Origin: Agrococcus jenensis
GTDB taxonomy: Bacteria > Actinomycetota > Actinomycetes > Actinomycetales > Microbacteriaceae
Reading direction: 5' to 3'
NCBI RefSeq assembly: GCF_003752465.1
Contig: NZ_RKHJ01000001.1
Coordinates: 682,001-746,000, forward strand
DNA length: 64,000 nucleotides
The notes beneath the pieces are model-generated. The model was not told where the DNA came from and made no database searches. It worked only from the letters and a program-made list of their open reading frames with translations. Numbering within the stretch: position 1 is the first letter of the stretch; every line of letters begins with the position of its first letter. A program made the position numbers and the translations under genes. This document shows positions 34,644-42,852 of the stretch, one piece after another.

Positions 34644-35519
34644 TCAGTCTCCTGTCTTGGCGTAGTCGATGAGCGACGAACGCGCGGTTGGTGATGGAAT
34701 CGAAGGAGTGTCGGTCAGCAGATCAACGGAACTGTGAACTGGCCGCCCAGTGGAGAGGTCGACGAGCGAATACCGCACCGCCGCGCGCGACGGGACTGAG
34801 AGCTGCGTGAGCGAGCGCCTAGCAAACACACGTTGCGTCGGGCGGACGAGCGAGAGCGACCACTGCTCGGACGGGCTCACTCGACTGTCCACAGCACCGA
34901 GTGCCGTAGCGCGAACGACGGCAAGCGCCACTCCGATCCGATGCCGGTTTCGGACTATGACGAACAGGCTGGCGGCGATCACGACAAGCATCCCTGCACC
35001 GGTCAGCAGTCCTCCTGGCCGAACGCCCTCCACGTCGAAGGCCACGTCCGCGCTGAAACCGGCGCCAGTTGCTGCTCCGCCGTCGACCCAGATGCCGAAG
35101 GGCAGGGCGACAGCCGTCGGGGTGCCCTCCAGCACTTCGTGAGCTCCCGTGATCGATAGAAGGCCGGGAGAGAACGAGTAGGCGGTCGAAACGACGATGA
35201 AGGACGAGTCATCCGTCGCGACAAAGCCGCCGCCCGGCGCCCATTGCGCGTATGCGGCGGCGAACTCCTCGTGATTTTCCGCCTCGACCGTCACTGTGTA
35301 GGTGGTCTCGTGGCCAGCGGTGGAAACCGCTACGCCCGCGGTCGTCCCCTCAACTCCTAGCAGCCGCTCGAAGCCGTCACCGACGAGCTCGACATCAGAG
35401 TTGAGGACGCTGAACGATGTGGTCGCCGTGACCGAATCGAACTGACCAAGACTTAGGCGCTGTTGCACGCGCTGGAACGGCGGTGAGTAATGGACGGTGG
35501 CCGGCTCGTTCGCGCTCAT
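34644..35519 (-). CDS. Single-pass membrane protein with beta-rich N-terminal domain
   Basis: A 291-residue protein with no N-terminal signal peptide, a beta-rich domain (about 20-165), one membrane helix (170-189) followed by RNRHR, and a cytoplasmic tail. Its ATG overlaps the stop of the upstream gene (ATGA). Lacking a signal peptide, its beta-rich domain would stay inside the cell unless the protein is made as an extension of the upstream lipoprotein-like product. Together the two would look like one LppM-type protein (signal, beta domains, C-terminal helix), so they may be a split gene. Confidence 0.65.
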   Translation of the reverse strand: MSANEPATVHYSPPFQRVQQRLSLGQFDSVTATTSFSVLNSDVELVGDGFERLLGVEGTTAGVAVSTAGHETTYTVTVEAENHEEFAAAYAQWAPGGGFVATDDSSFIVVSTAYSFSPGLLSITGAHEVLEGTPTAVALPFGIWVDGGAATGAGFSADVAFDVEGVRPGGLLTGAGMLVVIAASLFVIVRNRHRIGVALAVVRATALGAVDSRVSPSEQWSLSLVRPTQRVFARRSLTQLSVPSRAAVRYSLVDLSTGRPVHSSVDLLTDTPSIPSPTARSSLIDYAKTGD

Positions 35520-37039
35520 ATCGACATCGACGGTTTCCGCGTCGACGCAAGAGCGACCGTCACTACGTCGGTGAGCGGCGGCGCATCGGCCGCGCAGACA
35601 TTCGCGCAACTACTCGAATCCTCCAAGGTCAGCGTGACGCTCGCAGGGTCATCCGCAGCCGGCTCCACGGTCGCCGCTAGGACCGTCCCCTCCGTGTCCA
35701 GCGCCACATCGGTCGCGGCAGCAACCACATCGAGCGTGCCACTGAAGGACACGGCCCAGACGTTACCGTTCCTGATCAGCTGCGCTCCCTCGGGTGTGTG
35801 GTCGGCGAGGTAGCGTTCGTATAGGACCGGGTCGCTGTCTGCGCCCATCTCGTACGTGATGGCACGAGTGGCCTCGCTCGCATCGCGGATGTCGGTGCGG
35901 ACGGTGACCCTCGCGAAGCCGCGGTCGTTGATCAGGCTGGCTACCATCCGTCCGTCATGCATGACGGCTGCTTGGCCCGCGTATTCGAGCGTGGTGTCGC
36001 CGAACTCCCAAGCGTTACTCGCGCTGGCGATGACGCCGTCCTCTTCCAGCCCCGCGAACAGCCAGCCGAGCAGTTCGGCGCTCGTGAACTCCTCTTCGAT
36101 ACGGAGCACGCTCACAAGGGGAGATTTCGCCACGCTGAACAGGGGCGACGGGCGGCTGACACCGCTTGCAGCAAGTAGGGCCGTCGCCTTGGAGAGGTAT
36201 TCATCGGTCGATGCGAAGGACATGCTGATCGTCGCGGACAGCGCGCCATCAGCCTGGACGGCGATACCGGAGTAGGAGAGCTCTTCAGGTAGGTGCCTTT
36301 CCACCGAGGCATCTACGGCAGAAATGCCGCCGATGAGCTGCTCGGCATCCTCTGCAGGAAGGATTAGTACCATCACTCTTGTACCGGACCCATCCGCGGC
36401 AATCCGCATGATTGTGTCGATGCGTGCACCACAGCCGACGAGCAGTGTGGCGATGGCCCACAGACCGAGGACTCGGAACACCCTGACGCGGCTCTTCCGA
36501 CAGTCGTAGGACCAGCCCTTCAACTGTGGAAGCCGCTTGATGTGCCGTTGGAGCCGTTGCCACACCGGCCATGCCACGCTTTCTGAAGGCGCTTGGCCGT
36601 TCGTGCACTCGATGACGCCATGGCAGGCGTCGTTGTCGTTGCCTGGGACGCCAACGCCCGTGTCCACTTGGTCTATTGGCTCATCGTCGCTCTCGTCAAC
36701 GCGCCGTGCCGCGCGCCGGACATGCGTCGTCGGCAGCCCGATCGCGATGACCGGTTGCTCACTGGCCAAAGCGTTATGGCCACATTTGACGCCTACGCTG
36801 AGGACACCTACGCCCTGGTTTGGCCACCGATAGTCGTCGCCATCCCCGTGGTGCACCTCGTAAGTGGCGCTGTCAAGGCTAGTGTCGCCTTTGCCATTGC
36901 GCGCGTTGAGGTCGAGGAGCGCGTCGGGCAGCCCGCGGTCCACACCGAAACGGGAAGGCCCGACCGCCCCCTTGGGTAGGCGCGGCTCGAAAAACTCTCG
37001 GACGTGACCGTCCTCTGCCGCGATGGGTGCCGTCATCAT
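35516..37039 (-). CDS. Membrane-anchored or lipoprotein-like protein of the VirD4-like locus
   Basis: From ATG 37039 the product is 507 residues: about 190 hydrophilic residues (with DESDDEPIDQVDTGVGVPGN), then a hydrophobic segment RVFRVLGLWAIATLLVGCGA with a lipobox-like LVGC, then a beta-rich domain of about 300 residues resembling LppM-type secreted proteins (IDTIMRIAADGSGTRVMVLI). Either it is a type II membrane protein with an unusual cytoplasmic domain, or the real start is an internal GTG near 36500 (VRVFRVLGLW) and it is an ordinary lipoprotein. Codon use supports coding in the N-terminal part too. First gene of the island operon. Confidence 0.6.
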   Translation of the reverse strand: MMTAPIAAEDGHVREFFEPRLPKGAVGPSRFGVDRGLPDALLDLNARNGKGDTSLDSATYEVHHGDGDDYRWPNQGVGVLSVGVKCGHNALASEQPVIAIGLPTTHVRRAARRVDESDDEPIDQVDTGVGVPGNDNDACHGVIECTNGQAPSESVAWPVWQRLQRHIKRLPQLKGWSYDCRKSRVRVFRVLGLWAIATLLVGCGARIDTIMRIAADGSGTRVMVLILPAEDAEQLIGGISAVDASVERHLPEELSYSGIAVQADGALSATISMSFASTDEYLSKATALLAASGVSRPSPLFSVAKSPLVSVLRIEEEFTSAELLGWLFAGLEEDGVIASASNAWEFGDTTLEYAGQAAVMHDGRMVASLINDRGFARVTVRTDIRDASEATRAITYEMGADSDPVLYERYLADHTPEGAQLIRNGNVWAVSFSGTLDVVAAATDVALDTEGTVLAATVEPAADDPASVTLTLEDSSSCANVCAADAPPLTDVVTVALASTRKPSMSI

Positions 37040-37043
37040 GTCC

Positions 37044-37109
37044 TCAGTCGACCGCGTCACGTAAAGCGGAGGCTGCTCTGGTTTTCGGAACGTTGTTTGC
37101 GTTGATCAT
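37044..37109 (-). other. Possible 21-codon leader ORF
   Basis: An ATG at 37109 opens a 21-codon frame ending 4 nt before the ATG of the island's first gene. The product would be basic and soluble. No ribosome-binding site is clear; it may be chance. Confidence 0.2.
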
Positions 37110-37154
37110 GCCGCGACAAGGGCGCTCGAGGGAAGAGTTCTTTGCGCGGCGAGC

Positions 37155-38204
37155 GTGGGTTACGCTGGCGCGATCAGCCGCGCCGGATTGTTCCGGCCGT
37201 CGCCAATCTCGAACAATGTCGACGCGAGCGGACCCTTGAGTCCACCGCGTGCGGTCGACGAGCTCGAGGTCGACTTCCGCCGCTGGGAGCGGTTCGAGCG
37301 CGAGCCGCGCATCGCGAGCCACTCGCCGCTCGGGGTGATCGAGCTGATGCCGACGAGCGACGGCACCGCCTACGGGTTCAAGTACGTGAACGGCCACCCC
37401 TCGAACCCGTCGCGTGGCTTCCAAACCGTGACGGCCTTCGGCGTGCTCGCCGATGTGATGACCGGCTACCCGACATTCCTGTCGGAGATGACGATCCTCA
37501 CGGCGCTGCGCACGGCGGCCGTCTCTGGGCTCGCCGCTCGGCACCTGTCACGCGAGGACAGCAGTGTCATGGGGATGATCGGCGCCGGCTCGCAGGCGGT
37601 GTTCCAGGCGCTCGCCGTGCGCTCGCAGCGGCCGGGCGTCACGCGGCTGCGGCTGTTCGACGTCGACCGGCCGACGGCCGAGACCGCGAGCCGGCACTTG
37701 CGCTCGCTCGGCTTCGACGTGACGATCGAGACATCCGCCGCCGACGCCGTGCGCGACGCCGACATCATCACCACCTGCACGGCGGACAAGACGAACGCCA
37801 CCGTGCTGCACCTCGACGAAGTGCCGGCAGGCGCACACATCAATGCGATCGGCGGCGATTGCCCCGGCAAGACCGAGCTCGACATCGAGCTCGTGCGCCG
37901 CAACCGCGTCTTCGTCGAGCACACGCCGCAGACGCGTATCGAGGGCGAGATCCAGCTGCTGCCCGCCGACTTCCCGGTGACCGAGCTGTGGCGCGTCATC
38001 ACTGGTGCGGATGCTGGACGCATCTCGGCCGACGAGGTGACGGTCTTCGACTCGGTCGGCTTCGCCATCGAGGACTTCACGGCGCTCCGCTACGTGCAGA
38101 AGGCGACCGCGGCCACGCGCTTCTCCGAGCCGATCGACCTCATCACCGAGCCAGAGGACCCGAAGGACCTCTACGGCATGATCGGCACGCCAGTCCTGGT
38201 CTGA
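37155..38204 (+). CDS. Ornithine cyclodeaminase with atypical N-terminus
   Basis: From residue 35 onward the protein is a clear ornithine cyclodeaminase (NAD-dependent, ornithine to proline and ammonia): DFRRWERFEREPRIASHSPL, GVIELMPTSDGTAYGFKYVN, TILTALRTAA, GMIGAGSQAVFQALA for NAD binding, and INAIGGDCPGKTELD. The native first 30-35 residues of the family are missing. In their place is an unrelated MGYAGAISRAGLFRP stretch read from a GTG at 37155. TACGCT at 37161-37166 would normally precede a leaderless start about 6 nt later, but ATC stands where ATG is expected. The start is therefore uncertain, and the gene may be damaged at the island border. Confidence 0.75.
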   Translation: MGYAGAISRAGLFRPSPISNNVDASGPLSPPRAVDELEVDFRRWERFEREPRIASHSPLGVIELMPTSDGTAYGFKYVNGHPSNPSRGFQTVTAFGVLADVMTGYPTFLSEMTILTALRTAAVSGLAARHLSREDSSVMGMIGAGSQAVFQALAVRSQRPGVTRLRLFDVDRPTAETASRHLRSLGFDVTIETSAADAVRDADIITTCTADKTNATVLHLDEVPAGAHINAIGGDCPGKTELDIELVRRNRVFVEHTPQTRIEGEIQLLPADFPVTELWRVITGADAGRISADEVTVFDSVGFAIEDFTALRYVQKATAATRFSEPIDLITEPEDPKDLYGMIGTPVLV

Positions 38205-38224
38205 CCGCTCCGCTCCTCCGACCC

Positions 38225-38340
38225 GCTGGTCGAGTAGCAGCCGGCGAAGTCAGTTGCTGGTCGAGTAGCAGCCGGCGGAGCCGGCCGCGTCACTTGCTGG
38301 TCGAGTAGCAGCCGGCGGAGCCGGCCGCGTATCGAGACCA
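38225..38340. repeat. Three tandem copies of a dispersed actinobacterial repeat
   Basis: GCTGGTCGAGTAGCAGCCGG begins units at 38225, 38256 and 38296 (31, 40 and about 45 bp). Only the last ends in the full TATCGAGACCA arm; the first two are shortened versions. The same GGTCGAGTAG...TATCGAGACC element is common between genes in Microbacteriaceae. It fills most of the gap after the cyclodeaminase gene. Confidence 0.8.
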
Positions 38341-38372
38341 CCCGCGCGCTGCACCGACCCAGCCGAACGCGC

Positions 38373-38567
38373 TCAGTCCTTCCCGAAGTGCTTCCGAATC
38401 CGCTCCGCCTGCGCCACCGTCAGGTGCCACTCGGTCCCGATCTCGTGATCCTCGAACGGCCCTTCACCGTCCTGCGGGTTGCGCAGGAACCCGCGGATCT
38501 GCTTGCCCTTGCGATCCAGCCCCAACTCGCGCGACAGCTCAACCGGCGTGATCGTCGTCTCGTCCAT
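38373..38567 (-). CDS. Small HTH-like protein (hypothetical)
   Basis: A 64-residue protein with TPVELSRELGLDRKGKQIRG at residues 7-26, an HTH-like helical pair, and a charged C-terminus (WHLTVAQAERIRKHFGKD). It could be a small DNA-binding protein. I have seen similar short proteins in Microbacteriaceae, but no family name is certain. Confidence 0.6.
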   Translation of the reverse strand: MDETTITPVELSRELGLDRKGKQIRGFLRNPQDGEGPFEDHEIGTEWHLTVAQAERIRKHFGKD

Positions 38568-38652
38568 GCTCCGAGGCTACGCGGCCTGGGAGCGACGGGC
38601 TTCGCGCGGCGCGCTCCCTTGCCCGGGCGCCCACCACGGCATCGGCGTCGCA

Positions 38653-39135
38653 TCAAGCTCGAGAGTGGTAGTGCGCTGCGATGCTGTGCGCGACGGCGAC
38701 CGGGTCTTCGTGCTCCCAGAAGCGGAGCACCTCCCAACCCGCAGCGACGAGCCGTGCTGTGGTCTCCAAGTCTCGCTCGCGGTTGCGTGCGATTTTTGGT
38801 TGCCAGTAGTCGGCGTTGGCCCGCGGTGGGACGAAGTGCTGTGGGCAACCGTGCCAGAAGCAACCATCGATGAAGACGGCGATCTTCCGCCGCGTGAAGA
38901 TGATGTCAGCGCGACGGCGCCGATCCGACGTAAGCGGCGCCATGTCGACGCGGTATCGGAGGCCGGCGGCGTGGATGAGGCGGCGCACCTGCAGCTCGGG
39001 CTGAGTATCCCGGCGACCGTTCCCCTTCATGACGGCCGTAGCGCTCGCGCTCGATGCCCACCCACCGGGCATGGCCCGCTTCCCGCGGAGCACCGCCTCG
39101 ACCTCGTCGCTCAGCTCACTCACAGCTTTCCTCAT
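38653..39135 (-). CDS. vsr: Very short patch repair (Vsr) endonuclease
   Basis: A 160-residue Vsr protein. DTQPELQVRRLIHAAGLRYR matches the N-terminal recognition region, ADIIFTRRKIAVFIDGCFWH contains the catalytic Asp and the zinc/His motif, and RDLETTARLVAAGWEVLRFW closes the fold. Vsr nicks next to T:G mismatches produced by deamination of 5-methylcytosine. It is divergent from, and functionally paired with, the C5 methyltransferase 51 nt away. Confidence 0.9.
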   Translation of the reverse strand: MRKAVSELSDEVEAVLRGKRAMPGGWASSASATAVMKGNGRRDTQPELQVRRLIHAAGLRYRVDMAPLTSDRRRRADIIFTRRKIAVFIDGCFWHGCPQHFVPPRANADYWQPKIARNRERDLETTARLVAAGWEVLRFWEHEDPVAVAHSIAAHYHSRA

Positions 39136-39185
39136 GGGCGGCGAGCTGGCTAGCTTTCGTCGGTGGCCGAAGGTACATTCGATCC

Positions 39186-40559
39186 ATGTCCTCCTTCAAG
39201 TTCGTCGATCTCTTCGCTGGCATCGGAGGCTTCCACGCAGCGCTGGGCGCCGTCAACGGCGGCACGCTCGCCATGGCGTCCGAGATCGATGCTCCCGCCG
39301 CCGCGATCTACGCCCAGAACTGGGACGAGGCACCCGAGGGCGACATCATCCCGTTGACCGAGAGCCGGATGGCGGTTCCCGCTCACGACGTGTTGAGCGC
39401 TGGCTTCCCCTGCCAGCCCTTCTCCAAGTCCGGGTTCCAGCGCGGGATCAACGAAGCACGCGGCACGCTGTTCTTCAACATCCTGCGGATCCTGCAAGAG
39501 CGCAAGCCTTCCGTTGTCATGCTCGAGAACGTGCGGAACCTCGCTGGCCCCAGGCATCGGGAGACGTGGGCCACGATCGTGCGGCTGATGCAGGACGCGG
39601 GCTACAAGGTGTCCACGACGCCGACGGTCTTCTCGCCCCATCTCCTGCCGCCGGAGCTGGGCGGGCGACCACAGATCCGGGACCGCGTCTTCATCATGGC
39701 GACCTACGTCGGAGACCCCGCCCGGGCTCGAGCGCTCTCGCCGAACGTGCCGCTCGTTCCGCGAGGAGCTATCGGCGGATGGAACCCCGACGACTGGGAC
39801 ATCTTCAAGACGCCGATCGGACCTGACCAGCGACCGCTGATCCAGCCCGATCAGGAGGTGGTCCGCTTGGACGACTACCGATTGACCGAAGCGGATTCCT
39901 ACGTGATCGACGTCTGGGCGGACTTCGTGAACAGGCTACGCAAGAAGGGCGTCTCCAAGCTCCCTGGCTTCCCCATCTGGGCGGACCACTTCACTCACCT
40001 AGAGGCCCTCGAGATCGGCGAGGATGTACCGACCTGGAAGGCCGACTTCTTGCGAAAGAACTCCGCCTTCTACTCGGAGCATCAGGACGTGATCGACGCC
40101 TGGCTGCTTGCCCACGGCGAGCTGCGAGACCTACCCGCTTCGCGCCGCAAGCTCGAGTGGCAGGCGCAGTCGACGGCAGCCCTGCGAGACACCGTGATGC
40201 ACCTCCGCCCGTCAGGACTGCGCGCCAAGCGAGCGACGTACCTGCCCGCGCTCGTCGCGATCACACAGACCTCGATCCTTGGCTCTCGCGGACGGCGCAT
40301 CTCACCGCGCGAGGCCGCGCGTCTACAAGGACTGCCGGACTGGTTCACATTCGGTGGTCAGCGGGACGCCCTCACCTACAAGCAACTCGGCAACGGTGTC
40401 AACGTCGGCGCTGCCGCCTTCATGCTCCGGACCCACGTCGAGCGGGACGCGAAGCTGATCGAGGAGACGTCACCCGCAGTGGTGAACGCGATCCTGTCCG
40501 CTCCCCGCAATCCCGACGAGGCGCTCAGCGAGTCCGACCGGTTCGTTCGCGCCGCTTAG
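39186..40559 (+). CDS. DNA (cytosine-5) methyltransferase
   Basis: A 457-residue C5 methyltransferase: motif I FVDLFAGIGGFHAAL (residues 5-19), motif IV GFPCQPFSKSG with the catalytic Cys, motif VI MLENVRNL, motif VIII QIRDRVF, a target-recognition region, and the late LQGLPDWF and KQLGNGVNVGAA motifs (IX-X). TACATT (39174-39179) lies 6 nt before the ATG, so the message is probably leaderless. With the Vsr gene and the nuclease-like gene at 41885 it suggests a type II restriction-modification locus. Target site unknown. Confidence 0.93.
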   Translation: MSSFKFVDLFAGIGGFHAALGAVNGGTLAMASEIDAPAAAIYAQNWDEAPEGDIIPLTESRMAVPAHDVLSAGFPCQPFSKSGFQRGINEARGTLFFNILRILQERKPSVVMLENVRNLAGPRHRETWATIVRLMQDAGYKVSTTPTVFSPHLLPPELGGRPQIRDRVFIMATYVGDPARARALSPNVPLVPRGAIGGWNPDDWDIFKTPIGPDQRPLIQPDQEVVRLDDYRLTEADSYVIDVWADFVNRLRKKGVSKLPGFPIWADHFTHLEALEIGEDVPTWKADFLRKNSAFYSEHQDVIDAWLLAHGELRDLPASRRKLEWQAQSTAALRDTVMHLRPSGLRAKRATYLPALVAITQTSILGSRGRRISPREAARLQGLPDWFTFGGQRDALTYKQLGNGVNVGAAAFMLRTHVERDAKLIEETSPAVVNAILSAPRNPDEALSESDRFVRAA

Positions 40560-40585
40560 CCCCCGCGTCCGAGGTGAACGCGAAG

Positions 40586-41695
40586 TCAAGCCCATCCGCC
40601 GACCCAGTTGAAGCGTGAGCCATCACCCCTGCCGCCATAGTAGAAATTCGCGTTAAGCGCATTGGCAGCGTTCCGGATCCGGTCAGCCGCCCCCGAGCGC
40701 TCGAGATCCGACATCTTGTTGACTCCGGCGAGATGAACTGCACCCGTACCGCTTGCCTGCACCGTTACCCAAGAGTTCAGGTCGGCCACTCCGCCTCGCA
40801 ACGGATCTCGCCACCCGGTGAGTTCGCCAAGCCAGCCCAGCGCGGCCGCCAGGGTGGCCGGCGTGGACCCCGAGAGGTTCCACTTGTCGTCCAACCACGG
40901 GGCGGTGCCCGACGCCGCGCGCTCTCTATCGAGCCGATGTACCGCATCCACGAAGTCGTGTGGTCGCATCCGGTCAACCATCGAGAAAATCTGCTCAGTC
41001 AAACTTCCGGGTCCGACGGCACCGGCCAATACGGGCCACCAAACGCGGGCATTGTCGGAGTACCTCGTGTAGGTCAAGATCCCGTCGTCACAGTTCGCGA
41101 CCAACCATGGTAGATATGTGCGGTCGTAAAACCGAGGAGCGTGGCCAGAAGCCTCGAGCATCGCTAGCAGGAACTGCGCGGTGCCGAGCGGGTATTTGTA
41201 TCTGGCGGAATCTGCTCGATCCACGTCTTCGTATCCCCCCTGCGTGGCGGCCCATAGCGAAGGGACCGCGAGCAACCTCTCGCGGCTCGCAGCATCCACC
41301 ACGCCGTCCCAGTACTGGTACGCGCCTCGAATTTCTGCTGACTGAGGCCGCTTTGACCCCCACCGAACTACGTGGTTGCTCAGACTGTCGAACCGCGGCG
41401 AGAACAGGTCGACCATCATCAGGTTCGACGGCGTCTTTTCGCGGAAGTCGGGGTGCACCAGCCAAGAGTGGGACTTGATAGAGAAGGCGACAATCTCGAA
41501 CCCGGGGGCCACAGATGCCAACATCGAGGCTGAGACGAGGCCGTCGATGTCCGCGCTGACAGCGAGGGGACGCGACTGGCCGAGCAGCCCAGCTAGTCGT
41601 GCAGAGGCTGAATCGGGGTCGGTGCTGATTTCGCTACCGAGCGCGTCGATAGCGATCCGTCGCCGTGATTGAGCGTTCAATTGAGCACCTGTCAT
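40586..41695 (-). CDS. DHH-like hypothetical protein of the restriction locus
   Basis: A 369-residue soluble protein. LAVSADIDGLVSASMLASVA (residues about 44-63) resembles motif I of DHH-family phosphoesterases, and LMMVDLFSPRFDSLSNHVVR later could be a degenerate second motif, but the DHH triad itself is absent. The rest is helical with many Trp and Tyr. It starts near a promoter gap of 189 nt and converges with the methyltransferase. It could be a nuclease-like defence subunit or a nucleotide-binding sensor; function unproven. Confidence 0.6.
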   Translation of the reverse strand: MTGAQLNAQSRRRIAIDALGSEISTDPDSASARLAGLLGQSRPLAVSADIDGLVSASMLASVAPGFEIVAFSIKSHSWLVHPDFREKTPSNLMMVDLFSPRFDSLSNHVVRWGSKRPQSAEIRGAYQYWDGVVDAASRERLLAVPSLWAATQGGYEDVDRADSARYKYPLGTAQFLLAMLEASGHAPRFYDRTYLPWLVANCDDGILTYTRYSDNARVWWPVLAGAVGPGSLTEQIFSMVDRMRPHDFVDAVHRLDRERAASGTAPWLDDKWNLSGSTPATLAAALGWLGELTGWRDPLRGGVADLNSWVTVQASGTGAVHLAGVNKMSDLERSGAADRIRNAANALNANFYYGGRGDGSRFNWVGGWA

Positions 41696-41884
41696 GTTGA
41701 GGACAGTAACGCCCCGCGTGGCTCGCTATCGAGCGGAGCGCCCCGAGTCTTCGAGCCGCCCTGGCGCTACCAGAGCGTCAGGCTGCGTCACGTCGCTGCG
41801 CAGACGTCGTGAGAAGAAGCGGATGTCGATCCGACCGCGGCTATCGCGGGAGCGCTCAACGCCGGCCAAGCACGCGCTGCGAAG

Positions 41885-42667
41885 CTAGATGCCGGCCAGC
41901 CGATCGACGAGCGCGTTGAATTGAGCGTCTGAGATCGCGCCGGACTGCTTCATAGCGAGCAGTTCGGCGATCTCCGCGGCACGGCCCGCTGAGGGAGGTT
42001 TCGCAGCCGCGAACATCGTCGCTAGACGCGGGAAACGATCCGGTGTCGCGATCGTCTCGGCGTAGGCCAGGAACGGATTTTCGGCACCACGCCCCTCGTT
42101 CCTAGGCGCCACCAGGACAGCAACGCACTCAGGGTGATTCTGCGCATGCGCCGAGACGGCACCGAACGGCAATTCGACTGCATCGGGCTTGACTCGCACG
42201 GCAGACGCCGGCTCGTCGTGCAAAGCCGGGTCGATGAACACCAGTCCAGGCAGATGAGGCGAGACGAATACAGTCGGCTCCTGGAAGCCTTTCCCACTGC
42301 CACCGAGGCCGTTCGTGAGGCGGAACGCGGATTTGTTGGCCGAGGTCTGAGCCTTCACGGACCAGAGGCCGCGGGCGGCGTCTTGCAGATCCATCAGGTC
42401 GAAGCCTCGAGCCGAATGGCCTCCAGGAAGGGTGAGCACTCCGAGCGCCCATGCTGCGGCCGCGATCAGCCATTCGACCGCTCCACCGACGACGAATCGA
42501 TTACCCGGGTCGGAGGGATTCACCCGGTCGATGTTGAGTCGCATCGCTGCTTCGACCTCGCTGCGTACTGAAGTGTCGCGTGCCAGTCCATCTCTGAGCC
42601 GGTCGAAATGCTCAGACCCGGAAGAGCCGGCCGAGCCCCCGATGTATTCGATGGAGAAGAGCGTCAT
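41885..42667 (-). CDS. Putative PD-(D/E)XK-like nuclease with C-terminal SHOCT domain
   Basis: A 260-residue protein. GFDLMDLQDAARGLWSVKAQ (about 88-107) has the Asp ... x-V-K pattern of a restriction-enzyme active site. The last about 32 residues (AAEIAELLAMKQSGAISDAQ...) are a SHOCT domain, a short helical oligomerisation module. With the nearby methyltransferase and Vsr genes it is the best candidate for the restriction enzyme. The 185 nt upstream lead to metN with no further gene. Confidence 0.55.
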   Translation of the reverse strand: MTLFSIEYIGGSAGSSGSEHFDRLRDGLARDTSVRSEVEAAMRLNIDRVNPSDPGNRFVVGGAVEWLIAAAAWALGVLTLPGGHSARGFDLMDLQDAARGLWSVKAQTSANKSAFRLTNGLGGSGKGFQEPTVFVSPHLPGLVFIDPALHDEPASAVRVKPDAVELPFGAVSAHAQNHPECVAVLVAPRNEGRGAENPFLAYAETIATPDRFPRLATMFAAAKPPSAGRAAEIAELLAMKQSGAISDAQFNALVDRLAGI

Positions 42668-42852
42668 GTTCAGACACTATCCGCGCAGCATCGCGCGACC
42701 TGACGAACGGCTACGCCCCGCATCACTGTCACACGGCGTCACATGCCTGCACCGTCCCTCGATCCACGAGACACTAGAAGGCAGCCCGCCGCCGCAGCCG
42801 GGTGACCCTTCCCCCAACACAGGGCGCCGACCGCGCCCCCGCTTGGAGTTCC

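Noticed and set aside
36593..36979. 128-codon open frame on the plus strand opposite the N-terminal part of gene 35516
   Set aside because: Codon pattern on the minus strand is more coding-like and continuous with the downstream domain; the plus-strand frame has no ribosome-binding site or recognisable motif.
30254..37060. Integrative conjugative element
   Set aside because: Only a coupling-type ATPase is present. No relaxase, integrase, VirB4-like ATPase, tRNA or flanking direct repeats were found, so a complete element cannot be claimed.
38225..38340. Novel palindromic repeat
   Set aside because: The GGTCGAGTAG...TATCGAGACC element is already common in Microbacteriaceae genomes; only its tandem, shortened form is notable.
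42668..42852. SAM riboswitch upstream of metN
   Set aside because: No conserved SAM-I, SAM-II or SAM-IV core could be recognised by eye; a covariance-model search would be decisive.
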